Shown here: positions 42,171-50,816 of the stretch, piece after piece
How the letters are laid out: each line of letters begins with the position of its first letter
Numbering within the stretch: the stretch's first letter is position 1
From: G963674685 sp964591275
GTDB lineage: Bacteria > Lernaellota > Lernaellaia > JACKCT01
Reading direction: 5' to 3'
Assembly (NCBI GenBank): GCA_964591275.1
Contig: CAZQAE010000017.1
Coordinates: forward strand, 1-64,000
DNA: 64,000 nt
The notes under the pieces: model-generated
What the model saw: only the letters and a program-made list of their open reading frames with translations
What the model was told of the DNA's origin: nothing
The model's database searches: none
Position numbers and translations under genes: made by a program

Positions 42171-43847
42171 ATGTTTATTTTCAGGCGATTCATGTGGATT
42201 TTCATTTTAATCCTATCGCTTGGGGCAATGGTTTCTTGTTTCGGCGGCGACGATGATGACGACGATAGCGCAGATGCTATCGGCGATGACGATGATGGAG
42301 GCGATGATGATGGAGGCGATGACGATGGAGGCGATGATGACGGATGGGATGACGACGCCGACGATGACATGGACGATGACGTGGACGACGACGGATGGGA
42401 CGATGACTGGGAGGATGATGATTGGGACGACGACACGATAGACGACGACTCGATAGACGATGACACCACGGAAGAACCTGCTTGGGAATGCCCGCTGGAA
42501 CAAGAGCCGCTGGTTCTGTGGCTGTCGGCGGATGATTCCAACTCCCAGGCCTCGCCGGTGATTTCCCGCTTCTACATTGAATCCGGGCGCATTGTCCCTC
42601 GGTGGCAGGTGAGGACCTACGAATTTACCAACTACTACCAGATCGAGTACGAACCGCCCGTGCCGGGAAGGATCAAGATTGTCCCGCAACTTCGGGAAAT
42701 GGAAAATTCCGATTACGAATCCGGGCGCGAATATGTTTTGCAGATCGGCGCGCAAAGCCACCGTATCAATGCGGGCGAAGGCCGACACGTGAACCTGACT
42801 TTTTCTCTGGACACCTCCGGGTCCATGGGCGACGGCGCCATTCATCTACTCAAAGATGTTTGCAAAGCAATCGCCACGCAACTTAAGGATGGGGATATCG
42901 TCTCAATGGTGGAATGGAGCGACAGCACAAGCGTTCCGTTGAATTCCCACATGGTCGCAGGACCTAACGATCCAACGCTCCTGGACGCTATCGACGATCT
43001 TTCGGCTGATGGCTCCACGGATCTTCATGGTGGCCTGGTTCGCGCCTATGAATTGGCCGAAGACAATTACCGGGATGGTTGGCTTAACCGCGTGGTTCTC
43101 ATCAGCGATGGAGGCGCCAACACCGGCATTACCGACATCAATATTATTTCCCAGGCCGCCGACGACTCGGAAGGAGAGGGGATTTATCTCATCGGCGTCG
43201 GCGTCGATTCCTCCCCCGGCGACTACCGGGACGAATTGATGGACGATGTCACGGACGCCGGCAAAGGAGCTTACATCTTCGTCGGTTCAAAGGAGGAGGC
43301 GGACACCCAATTTATGGAGCGATTCCAGGAAAACATGGAACTGGCGGCCATGGATGTGCAGGTTCGCCTGGAAATGCCCTGGTATATGCTCATGAAGGAA
43401 TTTCACGGTGAGGAATATAACCCGAATCCGGATGAAGTCGAGCCGCAGCATCTGGGTCCCAACGATGCGATGGTGTTTCACCAGTTCATCATAGCCTGCG
43501 ACGGACAAACGGTCAGCGGCGAAGACATTATAAAAGTGCGGGCCGAGTACACGGACCCCTTCACGCGCGTGGAGAAGCAGGACCAAAAAACGATGACAAT
43601 CGCTGAGCTTCTCGCCGCGGACGCCGATCAGCTTCTCAAAGGCAATGCCATTGTGGCCTATGCCGAGGCTCTCAAGGAAATTGATCGGCTCATTGATGAT
43701 GGGCTTGGCCAGGCCGCGCTGACCTTATGCCAAACGACGAAAGACACTGTGCAAAACGCCGCAATAGCTCTGGGCGATGCGGAACTGGAAGAAATTGCGG
43801 AGCTTCTTGGCGATTACGAAAGTACGGTGGGAAGTTTCGCGCACTAA
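42171..43847 (+). CDS. Asp-rich lipoprotein with von Willebrand factor A domain
   Basis: 558 residues from the ATG at 42171. Signal with lipobox MVSC, then a tether of about 75 residues mixing GGDDD, DDDMDDD and WDDD units. A linker and a small beta region (to about residue 200) precede the VWA domain: LTFSLDTSGSMGDGAIHLLK contains the MIDAS DxSxS, with the Thr in GSTDLHGGLVRAYELAEDN and the Asp in VVLISDGGANTGITD. The remainder (DVQVRLEMPWYMLMKEFHGE; DPFTRVEKQDQKTMTIAELL; AIVAYAEALKEIDRLID) follows the layout of bacterial VWA proteins of the YfbK type. It probably binds a metal-dependent partner at the cell surface. The tether type links it to the beta-helix lipoproteins around it. It ends at a strong bidirectional terminator. 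Confidence 0.88.
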   Translation: MFIFRRFMWIFILILSLGAMVSCFGGDDDDDDSADAIGDDDDGGDDDGGDDDGGDDDGWDDDADDDMDDDVDDDGWDDDWEDDDWDDDTIDDDSIDDDTTEEPAWECPLEQEPLVLWLSADDSNSQASPVISRFYIESGRIVPRWQVRTYEFTNYYQIEYEPPVPGRIKIVPQLREMENSDYESGREYVLQIGAQSHRINAGEGRHVNLTFSLDTSGSMGDGAIHLLKDVCKAIATQLKDGDIVSMVEWSDSTSVPLNSHMVAGPNDPTLLDAIDDLSADGSTDLHGGLVRAYELAEDNYRDGWLNRVVLISDGGANTGITDINIISQAADDSEGEGIYLIGVGVDSSPGDYRDELMDDVTDAGKGAYIFVGSKEEADTQFMERFQENMELAAMDVQVRLEMPWYMLMKEFHGEEYNPNPDEVEPQHLGPNDAMVFHQFIIACDGQTVSGEDIIKVRAEYTDPFTRVEKQDQKTMTIAELLAADADQLLKGNAIVAYAEALKEIDRLIDDGLGQAALTLCQTTKDTVQNAAIALGDAELEEIAELLGDYESTVGSFAH

Positions 43848-43860
43848 TCAATTGAGGGAA

Positions 43861-43912
43861 AAAATTATACGGCCCCGCCGGACCAAAGCCTGGCGGGGTC
43901 ATTTGTTTTTTT
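43861..43912. terminator. Bidirectional intrinsic terminator
   Basis: GGCCCCGCC and GGCGGGGTC form a 9-base GC stem around GGACCAAAGCCT; T-rich tracts follow on both strands (ATTTGTTTTTTT on plus, ATAATTTTTT on minus). It separates the convergent VWA and phosphoribosyltransferase genes. Confidence 0.92.
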
Positions 43913-44549
43913 ACATGCCATGCGCCTTGGGCGGTACATCGCCTTGCTCAACGCAATACAGGGCGCCCTTGCCAAAGAGCGTGTTGATTGGCTTGCGCTC
44001 CCGGCATAAGGGACAGTCATTTGGATGCACTGAGGTCAGGACTCGGTCCACCGCGCAAAAGAGCGGCAGGCCGTGAAGCTCAGGTTCCTCGGTGCGTGTG
44101 AACAGGCAGCTTATCCCAATGGGATTATGACGTTCTTCATCCATCCATTGCAAAACCTGCAGGATCTGTCGGCCACGGTTGACAACGTCGTCATGGATCA
44201 GGACTCGACCTGATTTTTCCGGCAGATGCCTTGCGTTGCTCATGGAATATACCGGGATACAGGACGTTCCCGAATCCGCAGCAAGAGCTTTTGCAAGGAT
44301 TCGAGCAGAGGGAATGGACTGCTCGTCAGGCGTGACGATCATGTCGAATTCCCGGTCGCCAATTCTGTCTGCAATGCGGAGAATGCACTCTCCCCAAAGA
44401 TCGGTTGCTTTATAGAGTCGCCTGCCCACGACGAAAAGGCTGGCGTGCATATCCGGGTTGCCGTAGCCGTCGCCTAGCACAAAATGGTCCGGCCCGATGA
44501 TCACTCGTCGTTTTCGCAAATCGTCAATCAATTCGTTTACTGGCCGCAT
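43911..44549 (-). CDS. Type I phosphoribosyltransferase-family protein
   Basis: 212 residues from the ATG at 44549, selected over an 8-residue longer frame because GGAGGAAG sits 6-7 bases upstream. The PRPP-binding loop of type I PRTases is visible as GRVLIHDDVVNRGRQILQVL (the usual VLIVDDVxxTG form with Thr replaced by Arg region NRG). Other parts: DFDMIVTP-like EFDMIVTPDEQSIPSARIL, a substrate-lobe start VIIGPDHFVLGDGYGNPDMH, and a late CPLCRERKP that could hold a metal. The size and the N-terminal helix suggest an orotate-PRT-like or regulatory member, not HPRT. It is the only minus-strand gene in the lipoprotein array, with its own promoter region (44550-44778 is divergent from the next lipoprotein). 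Substrate unknown. Confidence 0.75.
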   Translation of the reverse strand: MRPVNELIDDLRKRRVIIGPDHFVLGDGYGNPDMHASLFVVGRRLYKATDLWGECILRIADRIGDREFDMIVTPDEQSIPSARILAKALAADSGTSCIPVYSMSNARHLPEKSGRVLIHDDVVNRGRQILQVLQWMDEERHNPIGISCLFTRTEEPELHGLPLFCAVDRVLTSVHPNDCPLCRERKPINTLFGKGALYCVEQGDVPPKAHGM

Positions 44550-44778
44550 AATCTTCCTCCATGATCGCCCCATAAATCAAAATGCAATTGAAAAGATCAT
44601 GACGCGACGCATCATACGCATATGCCGCGCTGCGTCAAGATATATTTTCGGTCAATTTTCAAAGAAACTATAATTTTTGCATGAAATGCGGTATATTGGA
44701 CTTGTTTAGTATTGGAAGGGGCAAAAAACTTGCGTTGTTTGAAGGTTGCGATGCAATCTTTCAATACGGGAGTGCCTC

Positions 44779-46791
44779 ATGATTTCATGCAAACGATTCG
44801 CCCTGTTTTCTATCCTAGCCTTGTGCTTTGCCATTATTCCAGGCTGCGGCGACGATGATGATGACGACTCAGCCGATACGGCGGATGACGACACAAACGG
44901 CGACGATATCGATGACGATTCCGACGATGATTCAGCCGATGCGAATGACGACATCGACGACGACGCTGACGATGATTTGAACGATGACACAAGCGATGAC
45001 GATGTTGATGACGACGTTGATGACGACGCCGATGACGATACGCCGGAGTGCGTCGATGAGGACGGCGACACATACGGCGACAATTGCCTGATGGGGCCTG
45101 ATTGCGATGATACGAATCCCCTTATCAATCCCGGAGCGGCGGAGCTGCCCGATGACGGCATCGACCAAAATTGTGACGACATCGACCTTTTACTTGGAGA
45201 TGATACGGGAGTCTTCGTTGCAACCACGGGTGACGATGCCAATCCCGGAACAATGGCCGCTCCTAAGTTGACGATTAATGCAGGGGTGAGCCTTGCGCTT
45301 CAGGCCGGTAAGTCGGTTTTCATCGCGGAAGGTGATTACACGCAAGACGTGGTCACTGAAGTATCTCTTTTCGGCGGCTACGAATCCGTGGGCTGGACGC
45401 GGGACATGGACGTCAATGTTACGACGATAAACGCTGAAACGGATACGGCGGTAACTGTGGGCGAGTCTCTTTGGCGGGATGATAACATGGACGGCGATTG
45501 GGATGAAGCAAGGCTGAATGAATCAAATCCCATCGCAATCCAAGGTTTTACGATCAACGGCGGATCAGGCGACAGCTATAGTTCCGGCGTGTTCAACACC
45601 CGTACGGCAACGTTGGCAAACAACATCATCCATGGCGGATCGGGAAACTGGAACTGCGGCGTGTCCAACTCCGGCACGGCGACGCTGACAAGCAACGTTA
45701 TTCATGGTGGATCGGAATCCAACCACAGCTACGGCGTGTATAACGGCGAAGGAACGGCGACGCTGATCGGAAATGACATTGACGGTGGGTCAGGAAATAA
45801 TAGCTGCGGCGTGAGTATAACGAATACTAATGATTATGAAGTAACGGTGATGCTAATGGACAATACAATCAATGGCGGCTCGGGAATTCTTAGAAGTATT
45901 GGCGTGGAAAACATCGGCATAGCAACGCTCTTAGCAAACGATATCGACGGAGGAACCGGAGGCGGCAGCAGTTGTGGCGTACAAAACTATCGCCTCCGTT
46001 TCTTTCTCGGCGTCGCGATACTAATAGACAACATCATTGGCGGCGGTTCAGGGAGTGAAAACAGCACCGGTGTGAATAACCTCGGTGACGCGACATTGGA
46101 GAACAACATCGTGGACGGCGGGGCGGAAAGCAATATCAGCACTGGAGTGTGGAGCGACGGCTGGTTGACGATGTTGAACAACTTTGTCAGCGGCGGAACG
46201 GGAAATCAGGAAAGCTACGCTGTGACATATGTTGAATATGTTTATCCAAAGTTGGCAAACAAGGTTATTGGTGGCGGATATAATGCTCAACAAGGAGATG
46301 TCAAATATTCCAGAGATGCTGTTGTGCCGACGACGCTTATAAACAACATCATTGACGGAGGATCAAGTGAAAACAGCATTGCCTTGCAAGTTTTTATTAT
46401 ATATGGCGCCAACATGGCGATGCTGCTGCTTAACAACGATATTATTGGCGAGAATATCGATTGCATAATATCTGAATACGATTTTATTGGCAGCTCGAGC
46501 GAATGCGTCGCAAATTCGTTGCCGGAGGTTAATGACTGTATGTGGTTTAGCTGTGATGAAGCATCCAGCAATATCAGCGCCGATCCGCTATTCGTCGATC
46601 CGGCGAGCGACGATTTCCATATTCAAAGCTCAAGCCCATGCATCGATACCGGCATCGATCCGACGCTTTACATAATTCATTGTCCGGAGTTCCCGGAGAT
46701 AGAGTTCCCGGAGATGGGATTTGACTTTGACGGCGATGCGCGCCCCTACGGCGCGGGCTGGGACATCGGACCGGATGAATGGAAACCGTGA
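44779..46791 (+). CDS. Array lipoprotein 2: Asp tether, MopE motif, beta-helix
   Basis: 670 residues from the ATG at 44779 (GGGAG upstream; a longer frame to 44746 has no signal). Lipobox IPGC at Cys 23, then about 70 residues of x-D-D-D tether with no Thr linker. One MopE-type motif (CVDEDGDTYGDNCLMGPDCD; NPLINPGAAELPDDGIDQNC) follows directly. The beta-helix region starts at GVFVATTGDDANPGTMAAPK and keeps the shared SLFGGYESVGWTRDMDVNVT. About ten rungs carry GTATL-type strands followed by INGGSG turns; several rungs are irregular (YEVTVMLMDNTINGGSGILR, RLRFFLGVAILIDNIIGGGS), so the helix is less uniform than in member 1. The anchor-Q-like end is ARPYGAGWDIGPDEWKP. The divergent phosphoribosyltransferase gene shares its upstream region, which is AT-rich and contains TGACGC...GCGTCA arms around 44600-44632. 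Confidence 0.88.
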   Translation: MISCKRFALFSILALCFAIIPGCGDDDDDDSADTADDDTNGDDIDDDSDDDSADANDDIDDDADDDLNDDTSDDDVDDDVDDDADDDTPECVDEDGDTYGDNCLMGPDCDDTNPLINPGAAELPDDGIDQNCDDIDLLLGDDTGVFVATTGDDANPGTMAAPKLTINAGVSLALQAGKSVFIAEGDYTQDVVTEVSLFGGYESVGWTRDMDVNVTTINAETDTAVTVGESLWRDDNMDGDWDEARLNESNPIAIQGFTINGGSGDSYSSGVFNTRTATLANNIIHGGSGNWNCGVSNSGTATLTSNVIHGGSESNHSYGVYNGEGTATLIGNDIDGGSGNNSCGVSITNTNDYEVTVMLMDNTINGGSGILRSIGVENIGIATLLANDIDGGTGGGSSCGVQNYRLRFFLGVAILIDNIIGGGSGSENSTGVNNLGDATLENNIVDGGAESNISTGVWSDGWLTMLNNFVSGGTGNQESYAVTYVEYVYPKLANKVIGGGYNAQQGDVKYSRDAVVPTTLINNIIDGGSSENSIALQVFIIYGANMAMLLLNNDIIGENIDCIISEYDFIGSSSECVANSLPEVNDCMWFSCDEASSNISADPLFVDPASDDFHIQSSSPCIDTGIDPTLYIIHCPEFPEIEFPEMGFDFDGDARPYGAGWDIGPDEWKP

Positions 46792-46798
46792 CGGAAGG

Positions 46799-46840
46799 TA
46801 TGAAGTATGAGGTATGAAGTATGAGGTATGAAGAATGAGT
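46799..46840 (+). repeat. Heptamer array, 6 units
   Basis: TATGAAG/TATGAGG alternating five times then AATGAGT; the GTAG-palindrome follows with no spacer. Confidence 0.95.
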
Positions 46841-46892
46841 GTAGGAGCGGCATTGAAGGCTTCGTAGCTTTAGCGAAGTAGGCCAGCCGCGA
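46841..46892 (+). repeat. REP-like element (GTAGGAGCGGC class, long form)
   Basis: Almost identical to 41888-41939 (same inner CTTCG...CGAAG stem, closing AGCCGCGA). Confidence 0.8.
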
Positions 46893-46920
46893 ATATGGTC
46901 CGAATGATTGGAGGTTCTGA
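46889..46920 (+). promoter_or_regulatory. Conserved leader with strong Shine-Dalgarno, copy 1
   Basis: About 30 bases (GCGAATATGGTCC, then ATTGGAGGTTC) directly before the ATG of array lipoprotein 3. Matching leaders precede the genes at 48857, 52575 and 54655; TGGAGG is the ribosome binding site. Confidence 0.75.
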
Positions 46921-48732
46921 ATGAAGGTCTTATTATCGGTCGCATTGATAATTTCCGTTTTGTCTGTCTGCGTTTTTTTTGTCGGCTGCGGCGATGACGA
47001 TGATGATTCTGAAGACAGTCCTTCCGATGATGACGATGCGGATGATGATGCGGATGACGATGAACTAAACGATGATGCTGACGATGACACTGACGATGAC
47101 GACGACGTCAATGATGATCTGGATGACGACCTCAACGATGATGTCGACGATGACTCCGCTGAACCGACCACGACGACCACGACTATAAGCACTACCTCGA
47201 CGACAACAACAACGGTTCCCCTCGTTCACTGCTATCAGGATGCGGATACGGACACTTTCGGCGAACCCGGTTTCAGCCATGAGTATGAAAGTGAGACTTG
47301 CCCATCAGGGTGGGTACTGGACAACACGGATTGTGATGATGCAAACATTCTTGTCCATCCCGGCGCCGAGGACGATGGCATACCTCTTGTCGATTTCAAT
47401 TGCGACGGAGTGGTTGGAGACGCACAGAGCGGAGATGCAGACGGCGACGGTTTCGCGCTTCTCGGAACAAGCGGAGGGATTATCGACTGTGATGATTTTG
47501 ACGACACATGTTTCCCTGGGGCTGCGCCTCTGGATGATCCAGTCGCTTGTATGCGTGACAGGGATGGTGACGACTATGGCGACGACCAGGCGGCGCCGCC
47601 AATAAATCCCGGAACAGACTGTGACGACAATGACCTATTATCCTATCCCGGCGCCCCGGAATTGCCAGACGACGGCATCGATCAGAATTGCGATGATCAT
47701 GACCTTTTACTTGGAGATGAAACGGGCGTTTTCGTCGCAATGACAGGCGACGACGCCAATCCCGGTACGATGGCGGCGCCCAAGATGATGATCAATGCCG
47801 GTATGGTTCTGGCTACGCAAACAGGTAAATCCGTTTTTGTCGCCGAAGGCGATTATTCTGAAAATGTGGAAGTGCAAGTATCCATTTTCGGCGGTTACGA
47901 ATCCGCAGGCTGGACGAGAGATATAAACACCTACGTCACGACAATCTACGGCCAAGCTGGAGCCGCCGTTAAGATTAGCGCCGCCGGGTCGATAGCCGTT
48001 GAAGGCTTCACTATCAACGGCGTCAACGGCGGATTGCCAGACAGTGGCAGCTACGGCGTGCGTAACGGCGACGGCGCGGCGACGCTGGTGAACAACACCA
48101 TCGACGGCGGGGCGGCGGGCAGCAGCTACGGCGTGTACAACTACGAAGGCGGCACGGTGACGCTAGTGAACAACATCATCGACGGCGGGTCTGGGGGAAG
48201 AAAATGTTGTGGCGTGTACAACTCCGGAAGCACGACGATACTGGTCAACAACACCATAAACGGAGGATCGGGAAATCGGAGCAGAGGCGTGACCAACAGC
48301 GGCGAGTTGGCTATTGCAACAGTGGTGAATAATGTGATCGACGGCGGGTCTGGCACTTATAGCATGGGCATATTAATCACCGCCAGCAGCACGACGACGC
48401 TGTCGAACAACGATATCTGGGGCGCGGATTTGTATTGTATGATATTTAAAAGCTACTGGCCTAGTGGTGGTTGCGTAGTAAATTCAATTGCCGGGGTCAA
48501 CGCCTGCGGATGGACCGGCTGCGTGGAGGCCTCGGGCAACATCAGCGCCGATCCGCTTTTTGTTGATCCGGTCGGCGGTGATTTTCATCTTGGAGACTCA
48601 AGCCCGTGCATCGATGCCGGGATCGATCCGGCGGCATATGTCGATCCAGGTCTCGTGGAATTCGATTTCGACGGAGATGCACGCCCATACGGCGCAGGCT
48701 GGGATATCGGCGCAGACGAATGGACGCCGTGA
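46921..48732 (+). CDS. Array lipoprotein 3: Asp tether, Thr linker, three MopE-type motifs, beta-helix
   Basis: 603 residues. The signal (MKVLLSVALIISVLSV, lipobox FVGC at Cys 23) is nearly the same as in the genes at 48857, 52575 and 54655. An acidic tether of about 55 residues leads to a short Thr linker. It is richest in metal-binding motifs: CYQDADTDTFGEPGFS, then DADGDGFALLGTSGGIIDCD and DRDGDDYGDDQAAPPINPGT with DCDDNDLLSYPGAPELPDDG, so two or three MopE-type modules in a row. The beta-helix has about seven regular rungs (GAATLVNNTIDGGAAGSSYG; GTVTLVNNIIDGGSGGRKCC) before the anchor-Q-like end. It has fewer rungs than member 2. Calcium or copper binding by the DxDGDG loops is an inference from the MopE family. 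Confidence 0.88.
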   Translation: MKVLLSVALIISVLSVCVFFVGCGDDDDDSEDSPSDDDDADDDADDDELNDDADDDTDDDDDVNDDLDDDLNDDVDDDSAEPTTTTTTISTTSTTTTTVPLVHCYQDADTDTFGEPGFSHEYESETCPSGWVLDNTDCDDANILVHPGAEDDGIPLVDFNCDGVVGDAQSGDADGDGFALLGTSGGIIDCDDFDDTCFPGAAPLDDPVACMRDRDGDDYGDDQAAPPINPGTDCDDNDLLSYPGAPELPDDGIDQNCDDHDLLLGDETGVFVAMTGDDANPGTMAAPKMMINAGMVLATQTGKSVFVAEGDYSENVEVQVSIFGGYESAGWTRDINTYVTTIYGQAGAAVKISAAGSIAVEGFTINGVNGGLPDSGSYGVRNGDGAATLVNNTIDGGAAGSSYGVYNYEGGTVTLVNNIIDGGSGGRKCCGVYNSGSTTILVNNTINGGSGNRSRGVTNSGELAIATVVNNVIDGGSGTYSMGILITASSTTTLSNNDIWGADLYCMIFKSYWPSGGCVVNSIAGVNACGWTGCVEASGNISADPLFVDPVGGDFHLGDSSPCIDAGIDPAAYVDPGLVEFDFDGDARPYGAGWDIGADEWTP

Positions 48733-48739
48733 CGGAAAG

Positions 48740-48781
48740 TATGAAGTATGAGGTATGAAGTAAGAAGTATGAGGTATGAAT
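48740..48781 (+). repeat. Heptamer array, 6 units
   Basis: TATGAAG, TATGAGG, TATGAAG, TAAGAAG, TATGAGG, TATGAAT, then GTAG at 48782. Confidence 0.93.
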
Positions 48782-48805
48782 GTAGGAGCGACATTCCTGT
48801 CGCGA
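48782..48805 (+). repeat. REP-like element (GTAGGAGCGACA, short form)
   Basis: GTAG followed by GAGCGACA-ttcc-TGTCGCGA, a perfect 6-base stem. Confidence 0.85.
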
Positions 48806-48825
48806 GAATGGTCGAAGGGCAGCCT

Positions 48826-48856
48826 CGAATGTGGTCCAAATTATTGGAGGTTCAGC
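48826..48856 (+). promoter_or_regulatory. Conserved leader with strong Shine-Dalgarno, copy 2
   Basis: CGAATGTGGTCCAAATTATT then GGAGGTTCAGC before the ATG at 48857; matches the leaders at 46889, 52543 and 54623. Confidence 0.75.
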
Positions 48857-50782
48857 ATGAAGGTTTTATTTTCTGTCGCCTTGATAATTTCTCTTTTGCC
48901 TGTCTGCGTTCTTTTTGTCGGATGCGGCGATGACGACGATGCCGATGATCCTGTTGATGACGCTCTTAACGACGATGTCAACGATGACGTCGATGACGAC
49001 GACCAGACATTTTCGCCCTTTGAATTCGCTCCACCACCGTCAAATGCGATTGGAATATTTGTCGCCAAGACCGGCGATGACAACAATCCGGGAACGATGG
49101 AACTTCCGAAACTGAGCATATCCGCCGGAGTGGAGCTAGCGGAACTGGAAGACAAATCCGTATTCGTGGCGCAGGGCGATTACCATGAATCCGTCGTGGT
49201 GCAGGATGTATCCCTTTTCGGTGGGTACGATTCTACGAATTGGCAGAGAGACATTAGTGAATATTCAACAATTATCATCGCCACAGAAACATTCGGAATG
49301 GAAATCCACGCAAATAATGTCATCCATTTAGTGTTTGAAGGATTTATTGTTTATGGAGGAGAGCTGTCTGATGATGATTTGTTTAGGTCCTCATGTGGTA
49401 TAGATTTCGGAAGTGGGTCGTTCATTTTGTCTAAAAATATTGTTTACGGCGGTCGAGCAGAAGAAAGGTCAGGAGGAGTTATTTCCTTTTCTCAATCTTC
49501 TGTCCAAATTTACAACAGCACCATTTTCGGCAGCAGTCTAAATAGCGAAAGTGATTTGGATGATTTGCCTTACCCGCAGGAAACTGTAGGTGTTGACATG
49601 TCTGACAGATCATTTTATACAATTATAAATAGTATTATCCATGGGGGGTATAGCATTTCCGGAATATTGTCAAATGGAATTTCTCTGCAAGGAGGAGGCC
49701 TATTAGCTATCAATAGTTATATTTACGGCGGGTATCCTATGGAAAATGGATCTCGGTCCAATGGCATAATAGGAACTGGGCAAGAAAGGTCACCTATTTT
49801 TGATATAATATTAATTAACAACATAATAGATGGCGGATCTGGTCTCAGGAAGTCCATTGACGTAGTGTATTCTATTGTTGAGCATGTGATGTTTCGAAAT
49901 AATAATTTTTGGGGGGCCTATCATGATTGTATTTATCAATATGGAGTATTATCTTTTACTTGCCTGCAAACAATAACGGAATTCAATGAGCTCTTCAGTG
50001 AAGAATTTTCCGTGGGAGGCAACAATATTAGCCAGGATCCCCTTTTTATAGTCCATGATAGTGACTGGCATCTTGGCCCAGAGAGCCCCTGCCTGGATGC
50101 CGGCGTTGATGCCTGGGTGAATTGGCCAGACCTATATGGTGATTATTTCGGTGATTTTGAATATCTTTGTGAGACCTATCATCTCGACGACGTCCTGAAA
50201 TACGACTTCGATGGCGAACAGCGTAGCAACGGTTTTGGTTGGGACATCGGACCGGATGAGTTGTGGCCGGAAGAAAGCACCGATGACGATATTGACGACG
50301 ATGACGCCCCGGGTGGTTTCAGTTGTGATGGCGGAATTTGTACAGACCTGTCCTCCGGCTTGTCATGGCAAAACGGCGACGAAATGAATTTGAGATGGAG
50401 TCTAGCCATAAATTACTGCGAGGATCTGACTTGGGGCGGATATGACGACTGGCGCTTGCCGACGATATCGGAGTTACGCAGCCTGATCCGTGGTTGCCCT
50501 GAAACGGAAGCAGGCGGCACCTGCGGTGTGACCGATGACTGCCTTGATAGTGATTGTCGAAGTGATTGGTGCGATGGATGCAGGTCGGATTTTGGACCTG
50601 GGCCGGAAGGTGAATACTGGCCCGAGCAGCTCGAAACGGGAAAGGGCTGGTGGTACTGGTCGTCCTCTGAGGCCTCGGCTGTCAATCATGCGTGGGGCAT
50701 TCTTTTCGACTCTGGCAACGTCTTCAGCGGCCACCAAATCTACTTCGACTGCCGCGCGCGGTGTGTTCGTGATGCGAATTGA
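48857..50782 (+). CDS. Array lipoprotein 4: short Asp tether, divergent beta-helix, C-terminal Lcl_C domain
   Basis: 641 residues from the ATG at 48857 (the frame runs back to 48776 through the repeats, which is discounted). Signal MKVLFSVALIISLLPV with lipobox FVGC, tether of only about 25 residues, no MopE motif and no Thr linker. The GIFVAKTGDDNNPGTMELPK start and SLFGGYDSTNWQRDISEYST are as in its paralogues, but the beta-helix part (about residues 140-400) has very different rungs and its DNA (roughly 49230-50050) is clearly richer in A+T than the genes on either side. A second acidic run (STDDDIDDDDAPGG) leads into a C-terminal Lcl_C/DUF1566 domain: CDGGICTDLSSGLSWQNGDE, WRLPTISELRSLIRGC, WYWSSSEASAVNHAWGILFD and FDCRARCVRD. 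It replaces the usual terminal module. Likely a chimera formed by recombination. Confidence 0.85.
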   Translation: MKVLFSVALIISLLPVCVLFVGCGDDDDADDPVDDALNDDVNDDVDDDDQTFSPFEFAPPPSNAIGIFVAKTGDDNNPGTMELPKLSISAGVELAELEDKSVFVAQGDYHESVVVQDVSLFGGYDSTNWQRDISEYSTIIIATETFGMEIHANNVIHLVFEGFIVYGGELSDDDLFRSSCGIDFGSGSFILSKNIVYGGRAEERSGGVISFSQSSVQIYNSTIFGSSLNSESDLDDLPYPQETVGVDMSDRSFYTIINSIIHGGYSISGILSNGISLQGGGLLAINSYIYGGYPMENGSRSNGIIGTGQERSPIFDIILINNIIDGGSGLRKSIDVVYSIVEHVMFRNNNFWGAYHDCIYQYGVLSFTCLQTITEFNELFSEEFSVGGNNISQDPLFIVHDSDWHLGPESPCLDAGVDAWVNWPDLYGDYFGDFEYLCETYHLDDVLKYDFDGEQRSNGFGWDIGPDELWPEESTDDDIDDDDAPGGFSCDGGICTDLSSGLSWQNGDEMNLRWSLAINYCEDLTWGGYDDWRLPTISELRSLIRGCPETEAGGTCGVTDDCLDSDCRSDWCDGCRSDFGPGPEGEYWPEQLETGKGWWYWSSSEASAVNHAWGILFDSGNVFSGHQIYFDCRARCVRDAN

Positions 50783-50816
50783 AATATCGATGGCGATCAA
50801 TCGTGGGAGAGGAAAA

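Noticed and set aside
42125..42541. Minus-strand Ser-rich open frames opposite Asp tethers (also 44706-45242, 46746-47192, 50474-51205, 54636-54965)
   Set aside because: Ser/Ile/Val-rich products are the complement of GAC/GAT repeats; plus-strand genes with signals and ribosome sites account for these regions.
44600..44632. TGACGC...GCGTCA arms upstream of array lipoprotein 2 as an operator
   Set aside because: Only six perfectly paired bases per arm with a long irregular centre; too weak to call.
50535..50816. Longer N terminus of array lipoprotein 5
   Set aside because: It overlaps the previous gene in another frame and hides the lipoprotein signal starting at 50817, which has its own Shine-Dalgarno.
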